Of a DNA stretch of 27,494 nucleotides, positions 14,278 through 22,711 are shown in pieces (position 1 is the stretch's first letter; every line of letters starts with the position of its first letter). The translations under genes were made by a program, and so were the position numbers. Under the pieces are notes generated by a model. The model saw only the letters and a list, made by a program, of their open reading frames with translations. It made no database searches and was not told where the DNA came from. This DNA is from Lachnospiraceae bacterium UBA3820 (lineage in GTDB: Bacteria > Bacillota > Clostridia > Lachnospirales > Lachnospiraceae): assembly GCA_002369325.1 (NCBI GenBank), contig DFDU01000104.1, forward strand, positions 1 to 27,494, written 5' to 3'.

Positions 14278-17200
14278 ATGGAAGTTAATCGATGTTTAAA
14301 TTGCATGGAAGAAATTGAAGATGCGATTTGTCCTAAGTGTGGGTATAATTTTTATAAGATTTACGAACAGTCACCTATGGCGCTTAAGGGAAATACCGTT
14401 CTTTACGGAAGGTATCTTGTCGGAAGAATGCTCGGACAGGGTGGATTCGGTATGACATATATCGGCTTTGATTTGCTACTCAATATTAAGGTTGCAATCA
14501 AAGAGTATTTTCCTATGGGAAGTGTCAGCAGGGATAATACGATAAGCAATCATTTACAATGGAATCTTGCATCAAATCAGGAAGATCAATGGAGACAGGG
14601 GTGTGATAACTTCCTTAAGGAAGCCAGAAAGATGGCGAAGCTGGATTCTATTTCGGGTATTGTAAGGGTTAGGGATACTTTTTATGAAAACCAAACTGCG
14701 TATATTATTATGGATTTCATAGAAGGAAAAACTTTAAAGCAATATCTTGAAGTAAACGGAACTCTTGATTATATGACCTGTATCAACATGCTTTCTCCTT
14801 TGATGGGAAGTCTAAGTAAGGTTCATACACAGGGACTTATACACAGAGATATAAGTCCCGATAATATAATGGTAACAAAGGAAGGAAAGCTTATGCTGCT
14901 TGATCTCGGAGCGGCAAAAGATGTAAGCACGGGTGGGGAAGGAATGTCCCAGCTTGTTACCAAAAGAGGTTTTTCTCCTGCCGAACAATATATGGAAAGC
15001 GGATCGGTTGGTGCATGGACGGATGTCTATGCATTTTGCGCAACCATATATTATTGTATGTACGGAAAACTTATTCCGGAAGCGATGGAAAGACTTGTGG
15101 GAGATGTGCTCTCATTTCCTCCTCTTCCTAACGGAAGTATGCTTCCGGATGATTTAAAGGAAACGCTTACCGACGGTTTGGCTGTTCTTCCCGAAAACAG
15201 AATTCGTAGTATGGATGAGCTTCTGACAAGGATGGCACCGTATATAACAACGCCTGATCAGGATATATTAACTGCCATGCAGAGTTACAGTGCGACAGCT
15301 AAGCCGAAAAAGAAAAAGAAGAAAGATAAAAAGAAAGTCGCAAAGGTTTTGATTCCGGTATTAAGCTTGATTATTGTTGCTGTTGCAACGGTTTTGCTGT
15401 TTTTGTTTAAACCATGGCTTCCGAAAATAAAACAGTTGGGAAATTCCAACGCCAATATGCTTAATGATGGCGGTCTTGTAATAAAAGAAAAGGAATATGA
15501 ATATTTCCTTGACCATAATAATAATTTAAGAATGTGTACCTATGACGGATATAACGGTCATTTCTATGTGGATACATCGGAAATAATTACCGATAATGCC
15601 ATGTATATCAACCTTGGAAAAAACAAGGTATATTTTATGCAGGATGATGGTACCGAAAATATAAAAATCTGTAAAATGGATTTTGATGGAAGCAATATAG
15701 AAGTTGTGGCAGAAGGTCTGAATACTTCTATGCTCATGCAATATGCACTCTTGTCAAACGGTGAAGAATATCTTTATTATATTACCATGAATGACAACGG
15801 AACAAGTCCGGTGCTTAATCGATGTGATGCTAAAACAGGAAAAATCGAGACGGTTATTAAGGAGGATATGTGTTGGTATAACTTACATGGTTCTTCGATT
15901 TATTATACCGTGTTCGGAAAAGACAGCAATATGTTACTTAAAAAGGCAAACCTTGACGGTAAACATAAAAAGATATTAAGTGATAAAAATCATTATTGTT
16001 ACGGATTTATTGAAAATGATACAATCTTTCTGTATTCAATTTCGGATAATGCTTTATATTTGCTTGATATGAAGGGTAAAACAAAAGATGTTTTATACGA
16101 TGTTAAGCTTGATTTAAGTCGTTTTACGGTGGGATACGGTGACGGCTGGATATATTATTCAAATCCGGATGAGAAAGGAGTATATCGTATCAGAGAGGAT
16201 GGTACGGCAAATGCGAAGCTTATAGATGATAAAGATTTTATATCCATATGTTTTGACTCGGATGAGCTTTGGCTAATGGAATGCAAATTAGATGATGAAG
16301 GAAATGCTACGTTAACGCAATCGTATATATGCTACAAGGATGGTACGTCCGTTATCCTGATAGATGAGCCGGATGTAATGAAGACGGATGACGGTTTTGT
16401 TTATAGGCTTGCGGATGACGGCGAAACCTATGTTATTTACGGATATGAGGGAGATAAAGATGTTGTAGGCGTACCTTATTATATCGACGGAGTAGCGGTT
16501 ACGAGCCTGGAACCGGATGAGTTTCCGACGGATAAAAAGTTTTATGTATATAGCTTAGACGAGGATTTTGAATATAAGAAAACAGACGACGGTACCGGTA
16601 TAATAATTACAAAGTTTGTCGGAGATATCGATAAATTTATGATACAGGAGGAAATAGAAGGGCTTCCGGTAGTTGAAATAGGAGACGATGCTTTTGAAGC
16701 AAGTGATGTAGTCGATGTGGCTATTCCTTCGACTGTAAAGAAGATAGACAAGGACGGCTTTTATAATTGTACAAAGCTTGAAAATGTATGCTTTAGCGAG
16801 GGATTGGAAGAAATAGGTCAGGATGCATTCGGGCAGACGGCATTGACGGAAATTGATTTACCGGAAAGTCTTACGACACTCGGTGGTGGCTGTTTTGCCA
16901 ACACAAAACTGAAGAAGGTTTATATTCCGAAAAATACTGAAAATATTTATACGACATCCTTTACTTATTCGGAGGTTGAGGAGTTTGAGGTTGACAGAGC
17001 CAATGATGTTTTTGCATCAAAGGACGGAATAATTTATCTGAAGGATATGAAGACTCTTGTTGTTTGTCCGCCGAAGAAGTCGGGAAGTATAGTGATTCCT
17101 GCCGAGGTTACAAAATTAGGCGGAGGAGCATTTATTTATTGTGACCTTATAACAGATGTAAGTCTGGAGGACGGATCACAGCTTAGTGAGATTGGCCCTG

Positions 17201-17445
17201 CGTTTATAGGATGTCAGGGTATAACGAAGATAGATTTATCAAAGAGCGGAAACCTCATGGAAGCTGCGGCAATTTATAATTGTTCAAGCTTACAGGAGAT
17301 ATATTTTCCGCAAAGCCTGATGACCATACCGGCCGATTTGTTTGGTGATGCAGGTATGCCGGACACCTTGACTCTCGTAAAATATAATGCCGATTGTGAT
17401 TGCCGGGTAGAGTGGCCGGAGAATGTAGAAGTTCAGAATTATTAG
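14278..17445 (+). CDS. Transmembrane Ser/Thr kinase with propeller-like and leucine-rich-repeat ectodomain
   Basis: 1055 residues. A zinc ribbon (CLNC, CPKC; Cys6, 9, 18, 21) is followed by a kinase domain (about 47-320) with GQGGFG, Lys75, HRDISPDN (190-197), DLG (210-212, a DFG variant) and FSPAEQY. A Lys-rich stretch comes before one transmembrane helix (about 356-378), giving kinase inside and about 670 residues outside. The first outer part (about 400-750) has repeating Tyr/Asp-rich blades such as MDFDGSNIEVV, like DUF5050/six-bladed propeller proteins. The last part (about 790-1050) has BspA-type leucine-rich repeats (IPSTVKKIDKDGFYNC, LPESLTTLGGGCFANT). The outer region may sense wall, carbohydrate or protein ligands. 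ATG 14278 has GAAGGA 8 bases upstream; 14263 is an alternative. Confidence 0.92.
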   Translation: MEVNRCLNCMEEIEDAICPKCGYNFYKIYEQSPMALKGNTVLYGRYLVGRMLGQGGFGMTYIGFDLLLNIKVAIKEYFPMGSVSRDNTISNHLQWNLASNQEDQWRQGCDNFLKEARKMAKLDSISGIVRVRDTFYENQTAYIIMDFIEGKTLKQYLEVNGTLDYMTCINMLSPLMGSLSKVHTQGLIHRDISPDNIMVTKEGKLMLLDLGAAKDVSTGGEGMSQLVTKRGFSPAEQYMESGSVGAWTDVYAFCATIYYCMYGKLIPEAMERLVGDVLSFPPLPNGSMLPDDLKETLTDGLAVLPENRIRSMDELLTRMAPYITTPDQDILTAMQSYSATAKPKKKKKKDKKKVAKVLIPVLSLIIVAVATVLLFLFKPWLPKIKQLGNSNANMLNDGGLVIKEKEYEYFLDHNNNLRMCTYDGYNGHFYVDTSEIITDNAMYINLGKNKVYFMQDDGTENIKICKMDFDGSNIEVVAEGLNTSMLMQYALLSNGEEYLYYITMNDNGTSPVLNRCDAKTGKIETVIKEDMCWYNLHGSSIYYTVFGKDSNMLLKKANLDGKHKKILSDKNHYCYGFIENDTIFLYSISDNALYLLDMKGKTKDVLYDVKLDLSRFTVGYGDGWIYYSNPDEKGVYRIREDGTANAKLIDDKDFISICFDSDELWLMECKLDDEGNATLTQSYICYKDGTSVILIDEPDVMKTDDGFVYRLADDGETYVIYGYEGDKDVVGVPYYIDGVAVTSLEPDEFPTDKKFYVYSLDEDFEYKKTDDGTGIIITKFVGDIDKFMIQEEIEGLPVVEIGDDAFEASDVVDVAIPSTVKKIDKDGFYNCTKLENVCFSEGLEEIGQDAFGQTALTEIDLPESLTTLGGGCFANTKLKKVYIPKNTENIYTTSFTYSEVEEFEVDRANDVFASKDGIIYLKDMKTLVVCPPKKSGSIVIPAEVTKLGGGAFIYCDLITDVSLEDGSQLSEIGPAFIGCQGITKIDLSKSGNLMEAAAIYNCSSLQEIYFPQSLMTIPADLFGDAGMPDTLTLVKYNADCDCRVEWPENVEVQNY

Positions 17446-17482
17446 GAAATAAGATGGAATTTTTATTGAAGGTGGAGATAGT

Positions 17483-18208
17483 ATGGTAGAAGTAGCACAG
17501 CTTACCGGACAGGGCGGAAGAGATTATAATGAAGATACCGTTGGGATTTCACAGGATAATAATCGTACCTGCGTTGTTGTGGCTGACGGTGTCGGAAGCT
17601 GCGGCGGCGGTGAAATCGCATCCAAGGCAGCAGTAGAATCGATTATCGAACAATTTCTGAATAACCGTATGAACAATAAGGATGAGATGGCAGAAGCGAT
17701 TTATCTTGCCGATAAAGAGGTTAAGAAAAAGCAAAATGACAATACTCATATGAAAACTACGGTTGTCTGTCTTGTTATTGATGAAGATGAAAACGCAAGA
17801 TGGGCACATGTGGGTGACTCCAGACTTTACAGATTTAAGAACGGAGAGCTTATATTTCAGACTGCGGACCACAGTGTTTCACAAATGGCAGTTTATATGA
17901 ATGAGATAAGCACTGCGCAGATTCGTTTCCATGAGGACAGAAACAAGATTTTGAGAGCACTCGGAAGCGACAGTAGCGAGCCTGAGATTATGGATGATGT
18001 TCATCTTGAAGCGGAAAAAGGTTTTCATGCATTTTTACTTTGCACGGATGGATTTTGGGAATATGTATATGAGGCGGAAATGTGCAAAATTCTTAAGCAG
18101 TCTCACACACCTGAGGAATGGCTTAACGGAATGAAGCTGTTACTTGACAGTAGGGCACCGAAAAACAGTGATAATTTTTCGGCGGCAGCAGTTTTTGTTG
18201 CTTCATAG
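17483..18208 (+). CDS. Soluble PP2C-type Ser/Thr phosphatase
   Basis: A 241-residue cytoplasmic PP2C/PppA-like phosphatase. It has GGRDYNEDTV at the start of the fold (metal-ligand Asp region), VADGVG (33-38), HVGDSRLYRF (109-118), LCTDGFWEYV (186-195) and SDNFSAA (229-235), and is of normal family size. It lies 37 bases after the large kinase with GGTGGAG before ATG 17483. It is likely the cytoplasmic partner phosphatase of the kinases, complementing the membrane-bound one at 11634. It is the last gene of the run before a hairpin and a change to housekeeping genes. Confidence 0.93.
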   Translation: MVEVAQLTGQGGRDYNEDTVGISQDNNRTCVVVADGVGSCGGGEIASKAAVESIIEQFLNNRMNNKDEMAEAIYLADKEVKKKQNDNTHMKTTVVCLVIDEDENARWAHVGDSRLYRFKNGELIFQTADHSVSQMAVYMNEISTAQIRFHEDRNKILRALGSDSSEPEIMDDVHLEAEKGFHAFLLCTDGFWEYVYEAEMCKILKQSHTPEEWLNGMKLLLDSRAPKNSDNFSAAAVFVAS

Positions 18209-18228
18209 AATAAATTGGGTTATATTAG

Positions 18229-18261
18229 TTAAGGGGCTTTCGGTTTTACCGGAAGCCTTAA
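18229..18261 (+). terminator. Intergenic hairpin at end of kinase/phosphatase run
   Basis: TTAAGG-GGCTTTCGGT, loop TTT, ACCGGAAGCC-TTAA pairs over about 14 bp with one G-U pair and a GG bulge. There is no real U-tract after it (TATATAAAAGG). The outer TAAGG/CCTTA arms resemble those of the hairpin at 12867-12902. It may be a weak terminator or an mRNA 3' stabiliser. Confidence 0.55.
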
Positions 18262-18285
18262 TATATAAAAGGAGCATGAGTTAAA

Positions 18286-18858
18286 ATGGCAAACGGAATA
18301 TCTGATGAAGTATATAAAGATATTGAAAAAATAAAAAAAGAAGCATTGAGAGTTTTTAATGAATTGATAGAGCAGGCGGATTTTGAGGAGGATGATATTC
18401 TTGTGGTCGGCTGCTCAAGCAGCGAGGTTGCCGGAAAAAAACTCGGAACTTTTTCCAGCGAAGAAATAGGGCTTGCCATAGCAGAGACATTTTTTGAAGC
18501 AAGTAAAAAACACGGAATACATTTGGCTGCACAATGCTGTGAGCACCTTAACCGTGCACTTATAATAGAAAAGTCAGTCGCTAAAAAGAGAGGATATGAA
18601 ATTGTAAGTGTTGTTCCGAAGCTTAAGGCAGGCGGTTCATTTGCGACAGCGGCGTATTCACTTTTGCCGGATGCGGTTGCCGTTGAACATATAAGTGCCG
18701 AAATGGGTATAGATATTGGGGATGTTATGATAGGAATGCATCTTAAAAATGTTGCCGTTCCGATAAGAGTAGAGACAAAAAATATAGGAGAAGCACATGT
18801 TGTCTGTGCAAAAACAAGACCGAAGTTAATCGGTGGAGAAAGAGCAAAGTATTGCTGA
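18286..18858 (+). CDS. YwlG/TIGR01440 (DUF436) family protein
   Basis: A 190-residue soluble protein of the UPF0340/YwlG family, widespread in Firmicutes. It has the family's GCSSSEVAGK region (about 43-52), ETFFEASKKHGIHLAAQCCE (about 66-85), a conserved CEHLNRAL, and the C-terminal VCAKTRPKLIGGERAKYC. Its biochemical role is not established. Length is as usual for the family. AAAGGAG lies about 10 bases before ATG 18286. It is separated from the phosphatase by a hairpin but lies on the same strand, so co-transcription by readthrough is possible. Confidence 0.9.
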   Translation: MANGISDEVYKDIEKIKKEALRVFNELIEQADFEEDDILVVGCSSSEVAGKKLGTFSSEEIGLAIAETFFEASKKHGIHLAAQCCEHLNRALIIEKSVAKKRGYEIVSVVPKLKAGGSFATAAYSLLPDAVAVEHISAEMGIDIGDVMIGMHLKNVAVPIRVETKNIGEAHVVCAKTRPKLIGGERAKYC

Positions 18859-18876
18859 TTATGTTAATCAAGAGTA

Positions 18877-18906
18877 TTGCAATAAAGATATGCCAAGGGT
18901 TATAAT
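18877..18906 (+). promoter_or_regulatory. Promoter before maf
   Basis: TTGCAA (18877-18882), an 18-base spacer and a perfect TATAAT (18901-18906) lie 36 bases before maf. The -35 is identical to the one at 6505. Confidence 0.6.
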
Positions 18907-18941
18907 AAACTTGTTTTAAGTAATATTACAGGGAGTTTATT

Positions 18942-19535
18942 ATGCACATTATTTTAGCGTCGCAATCGCCGAGAAGGCGGGAGCTTCTGGAAAGAGCAGG
19001 ATATAAATTTGATATAGAGCCCTCGGATGAGGAAGAAATCGTAAAAAGCAGCATACCGAAAGAGGTTGTTATGGAATTGTCTCGGCAGAAAGCGAATTAT
19101 GTATTTGATAAACATATGAATAATGCCGATCCGGAAAAGGATTTGCTTGTCATAGGTGCCGATACCGTGGTTTCGATAGACAAAGAGATACTCGGAAAGC
19201 CGAAGGATGAAGATGATGCCTTTAATATGTTAAAGAGGCTTCAGGCGAAAAGTCATAAGGTATATACCGGTGTATCCCTTGTGTATAATGCCGATGAGGA
19301 AAAAAAGTGTCATACTTTTTATGAGGAAACAGAGGTTATATTTTATCCAATGACGGATGATGAGATAAGATCGTATATTAAAACAAAGGAACCGATGGAT
19401 AAGGCGGGAGCTTACGGTATACAGGGTTTATGCGGTATATATATCGAAAAAATAAACGGTGATTACAATAATGTAGTAGGATTGCCGATTGCAAGGGTTT
19501 ATCAGGAAATTAAAAAACTTAAATTAGATATTTGA
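18942..19535 (+). CDS. maf: Maf family nucleoside triphosphate pyrophosphatase
   Basis: A 197-residue Maf/HAM1-superfamily enzyme that hydrolyses non-canonical or pyrimidine nucleoside triphosphates to monophosphates; overexpression of B. subtilis Maf blocks septation. The signature ASQSPRRRELLERAG is at residues 6-20, ADTVVS at about 68-73, GKPKDEDDA at about 79-87, and the substrate loop DKAGAYGIQG at about 147-156. Complete and of normal length. CAGGGA precedes ATG 18942. Its stop overlaps the region of the next start (11-base gap to ATG 19547), so it is probably coupled to the AAA ATPase. Confidence 0.95.
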   Translation: MHIILASQSPRRRELLERAGYKFDIEPSDEEEIVKSSIPKEVVMELSRQKANYVFDKHMNNADPEKDLLVIGADTVVSIDKEILGKPKDEDDAFNMLKRLQAKSHKVYTGVSLVYNADEEKKCHTFYEETEVIFYPMTDDEIRSYIKTKEPMDKAGAYGIQGLCGIYIEKINGDYNNVVGLPIARVYQEIKKLKLDI

Positions 19536-19546
19536 CAGGGGTTAAT

Positions 19547-21193
19547 ATGAGAAAAAAATTTAGTTTTTTTAAAGGCGATATAGTTAAAGAAGAAAGCAGA
19601 CAGATGTATAATCTTTGCTTAAAACGTGCGGAGAGTATAGGCAGAGCTGCATTTATAAGAAGTGAAGGCCGTATCGATCTTACTGAAATGTATAAGGATG
19701 ATATGCTTCGTTTTCTTGTGTACATAGTTTGCGCTGACGGGGATATAAGTTCGGAAGAAATAGAATATGTTAATTCACTCACCGGTTCCTGCTTTACACT
19801 TGCTCTTATGGGTCAATATGCTGACGGGCTTGAACTGCGAAGTGAAAAAATCCTTGAAAAACCGCCTATGTCACTTGAGGCATTTGTGCGCTCAAATATC
19901 GGTCCCGAGACAGGAGAGGTAAGCAACGGATATTATGATTTGCTTATGCTTTATGTTACAACCTTTAATTATATAGGAAATGATTTGATAGCATGTAATC
20001 AAAATATAAGACAGGGCGAGCTTGATTGTCTTTCTTCTTATATAAATATGCTTCGTGAAAATATTGATATTATTAACGGAAAGATAAAAGAAGAAAAGCC
20101 TACAATCGCTTTTAAATCCGATAGATTTTCGGTAAGTTCAAATGAGTCGTCCAATACGGGATATATAAGAGAAACAAATTATGATATTAAGCCGAACGAA
20201 GAAAATGAGGATAATAATATAAGTTTCGGACGAAATGAAGATGGTTTAAATGTAAAGAAAAAAATCGGCGACAGGATATTTAACAGAGAAGAAAAGAAAG
20301 AAGTTTTAAATGCTGATTCACAGGGCGATGTTAAAAATGATATTGAAGACGCAGGAATAGATCCGGATACAATTAACCTTGGGAAGCTGATGGAAGAGCT
20401 TAACAGCCTGACAGGCATGCAAAGCGTTAAGAAAGAGGTAAATAATCTGGTTAACCTTCTTAAGGTATGTGAGTTAAGAAGAAAGAAAGGTCTTAAGGTT
20501 CCGCCGACTACCAATCACCTTGTTTTTTTGGGAAATCCGGGAACAGGTAAGACAACCGTAGCAAGAATACTTTCAAAAATTTATCATAATCTTGGAATTC
20601 TTTCCAAGGGTCATTTGGTTGAGGTTGACCGTTCGGGGCTTGTTGCCGGTTATATGGGTCAGACCGGTGAGAAGGTTATGGAAGTTGTTGAAAAAGCAAA
20701 GGGTGGAGTTCTTTTTATAGATGAGGCTTATGCTCTTTCCTCCAATAAACAGGATGGTGATTTCGGACAGGAAGCAATAGATATTTTGAATAAAGCCATG
20801 GAGGATTTTCGTGATGACTTAATTGTAATAGCAGCAGGTTATCATGATGAGATGCAGAGCTTTCTTGACGCAAACCCGGGACTTCGTTCCAGATTTAACA
20901 GGACGATCGAGTTTCCGAATTATTCTGCCGATGAGTTAATCGAAATAATAATAAACAGAGCAAAGAGACTGGATTATACCTTTGATGATGAAGCAATTTC
21001 CTTTATCACGGATAAATTCAAAAAAACTCTTATATCACCGCCGCATAATTTCGGTAATGCACGTTCGGTTAGAAATTATCTTGAAAGAGCCATAAGCAAT
21101 CAGGCAAATCGTCTGGTTACGGATATGGATATAAATGAAGACGAGCTTATGACTATAAAGCTTGCCGATGTGGAAAATCTGGAGCTTGAATAA
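19547..21193 (+). CDS. TerB-like/CbxX-SpoVK-type AAA+ ATPase
   Basis: 548 residues from ATG 19547 (AGGGGT just upstream; an in-frame TTG at 19532 overlaps the maf stop and is less likely). The N-terminal half holds a TerB-like helical segment, CADGDISSEEIEYVNSL (about 62-78), followed by a charged disordered stretch (about 180-275). The C-terminal half is an AAA+ module of the CbxX/CfxQ/SpoVK group: Walker A GNPGTGKTT (329-337), the group's pore-loop signature GYMGQTGEK, Walker B LFIDEAYAL, sensor region IAAGYHDEM and the arginine-finger box PGLRSRFNR. Related ATPases include rubisco activase CbbX, SpoVK and the type VII secretion ATPase EccA. The TerB-AAA combination is often seen with kinase/FHA gene sets. 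It probably remodels a protein complex, but the client is unknown. Confidence 0.9.
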   Translation: MRKKFSFFKGDIVKEESRQMYNLCLKRAESIGRAAFIRSEGRIDLTEMYKDDMLRFLVYIVCADGDISSEEIEYVNSLTGSCFTLALMGQYADGLELRSEKILEKPPMSLEAFVRSNIGPETGEVSNGYYDLLMLYVTTFNYIGNDLIACNQNIRQGELDCLSSYINMLRENIDIINGKIKEEKPTIAFKSDRFSVSSNESSNTGYIRETNYDIKPNEENEDNNISFGRNEDGLNVKKKIGDRIFNREEKKEVLNADSQGDVKNDIEDAGIDPDTINLGKLMEELNSLTGMQSVKKEVNNLVNLLKVCELRRKKGLKVPPTTNHLVFLGNPGTGKTTVARILSKIYHNLGILSKGHLVEVDRSGLVAGYMGQTGEKVMEVVEKAKGGVLFIDEAYALSSNKQDGDFGQEAIDILNKAMEDFRDDLIVIAAGYHDEMQSFLDANPGLRSRFNRTIEFPNYSADELIEIIINRAKRLDYTFDDEAISFITDKFKKTLISPPHNFGNARSVRNYLERAISNQANRLVTDMDINEDELMTIKLADVENLELE

Positions 21194-21241
21194 AAAAGTC
21201 CCGGTCACATTTTAAATAATAGTATATGAAAGAACAGGAAT

Positions 21242-22711
21242 ATGAAAAGACATATAGCGGAAGGATTAAGTAAATATATAAACGAAAATCACGGTGTCTG
21301 GCATATGCCGGGGCATAAAAGAAAACCGGCATATCCCGGGTATACTTATGATGATGACGGGCAAATAAAAAAATATGATGAAATAATTGACATGATTCAT
21401 GGTATGGACGTAACTGAGGTTTTCGGGCTTGATGATTTACATAATCCTCATGAAATGATTAAAGCATCCAATGAAGAGCTTGCAAAGGTTTATAAAACAT
21501 TTGCAAGCTATTATCTTATTAACGGTTCAACCTGTGGAATCATGGCATCCGTCGCAGCCTGTGCTTCACCGGGTGATAAAGTGATAGTTGCCGGAAATTG
21601 TCATAAATCGGTTCATAATATAATTGAATTGTTAGGTCTTTCGGCAGTTTATATCGAGCCGTCACGCATGCTTATATCAAAAAAAGATGATTTTGATAAT
21701 GAAGGATTTATGTATAAGCTTGGTGCCTGTATAGAGCCTGAAGAAATTGAGAGACTTTGCGGATTAAATAAGGATGCCAAAGCGATTGTGATAACATCAC
21801 CTACATATGAGGGGATTATTTCTGATATAGAAAAAATAAGCAAAATCGCGCATAATTACGGAATTAAGCTCATCGTGGATGAGGCTCACGGTGCGCATCT
21901 GCCTTTTATGTATCGTAAAGATAATAAGATGTCTGCCGTTTATCAGGGTGCGGACGTCATAATCCAAAGTCTGCATAAAACCTTACCGTCCATGACGCAG
22001 ACGGCAATCTTACATGTTATGGATGATAGAATTAATTCTGATATACAAAAAAAGCTGTCTGTATTTATGAGCTCATCGCCGTCTTATGTGATGCTCTATG
22101 ATATGGAAAGAGCCATTGATATAGCGGATAAATATGATTTTACGGAATATGCGGGTTTTCTTTCGGAATTTAGAAAGAAATGCAATGAGTTTAAAATATT
22201 TACTTTATTGGATGAAAAAACCATTCAAACAAAAACAGATTACAATCTTGATATTACCAGGATTGTTTTGTTTTCGGGACCGTCACTTGGCGGAGCGGGT
22301 CTGGAAAGATTATTATATGAAGAATTTGATATAGTCTGTGAAATGTCCGGACCGGATTATATAGTTCTTATATCGTCATGCTTTGATAAGCAAGAGGATT
22401 TTGAACGCCTTTATGAAGCGTTGAAAAAAATTGATGATAATTATGATGATTATATAAAAAAAATAAAAGAAATAGAAAAAATAACAGGACGAATTTACAC
22501 TTTTGACACAATTATATCGGATAATACTTGCAATGAAGATATGATAAATAAACTGAGAAGCATGGAAGGGACAGCCGCAAAGGATAATATTTATGTTTAT
22601 CCGCCCGGAATATATATAGTAAAAAGGGGCGAGATATTTACAAAAGGTAAGATTGATGAACTTATAAATTATGTAAATATGGGAAAGCGGCTTCGTGGTG
22701 ATTTTGATTGA
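21242..22711 (+). CDS. Orn/Lys/Arg decarboxylase-family PLP enzyme
   Basis: A 489-residue fold-type I PLP enzyme of the major Orn/Lys/Arg decarboxylase family in its short Gram-positive form, lacking the N-terminal wing domain. It opens with HMPGHKRKPAYPG (21-33). It has the stacking/phosphate region NGSTCGIMA (94-102), SPTYEG (186-191), DEAHGAH (213-219; Asp213 for the pyridine N) and the Schiff-base lysine in QSLHKTLPS (Lys246). The substrate (arginine, lysine or ornithine) cannot be told from the sequence; arginine or lysine decarboxylase of the SpeA/YaaO type is plausible. Its stop overlaps the MATE gene start by 3 bases, so an enzyme-exporter operon is likely. Confidence 0.92.
   Translation: MKRHIAEGLSKYINENHGVWHMPGHKRKPAYPGYTYDDDGQIKKYDEIIDMIHGMDVTEVFGLDDLHNPHEMIKASNEELAKVYKTFASYYLINGSTCGIMASVAACASPGDKVIVAGNCHKSVHNIIELLGLSAVYIEPSRMLISKKDDFDNEGFMYKLGACIEPEEIERLCGLNKDAKAIVITSPTYEGIISDIEKISKIAHNYGIKLIVDEAHGAHLPFMYRKDNKMSAVYQGADVIIQSLHKTLPSMTQTAILHVMDDRINSDIQKKLSVFMSSSPSYVMLYDMERAIDIADKYDFTEYAGFLSEFRKKCNEFKIFTLLDEKTIQTKTDYNLDITRIVLFSGPSLGGAGLERLLYEEFDIVCEMSGPDYIVLISSCFDKQEDFERLYEALKKIDDNYDDYIKKIKEIEKITGRIYTFDTIISDNTCNEDMINKLRSMEGTAAKDNIYVYPPGIYIVKRGEIFTKGKIDELINYVNMGKRLRGDFD

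Noticed and set aside
19547..21193. Type VII secretion locus
   Set aside because: The EccA-like ATPase and FHA domains fit, but there is no EssC/FtsK-type ATPase, WXG100 protein, EssB or YukD in the window.
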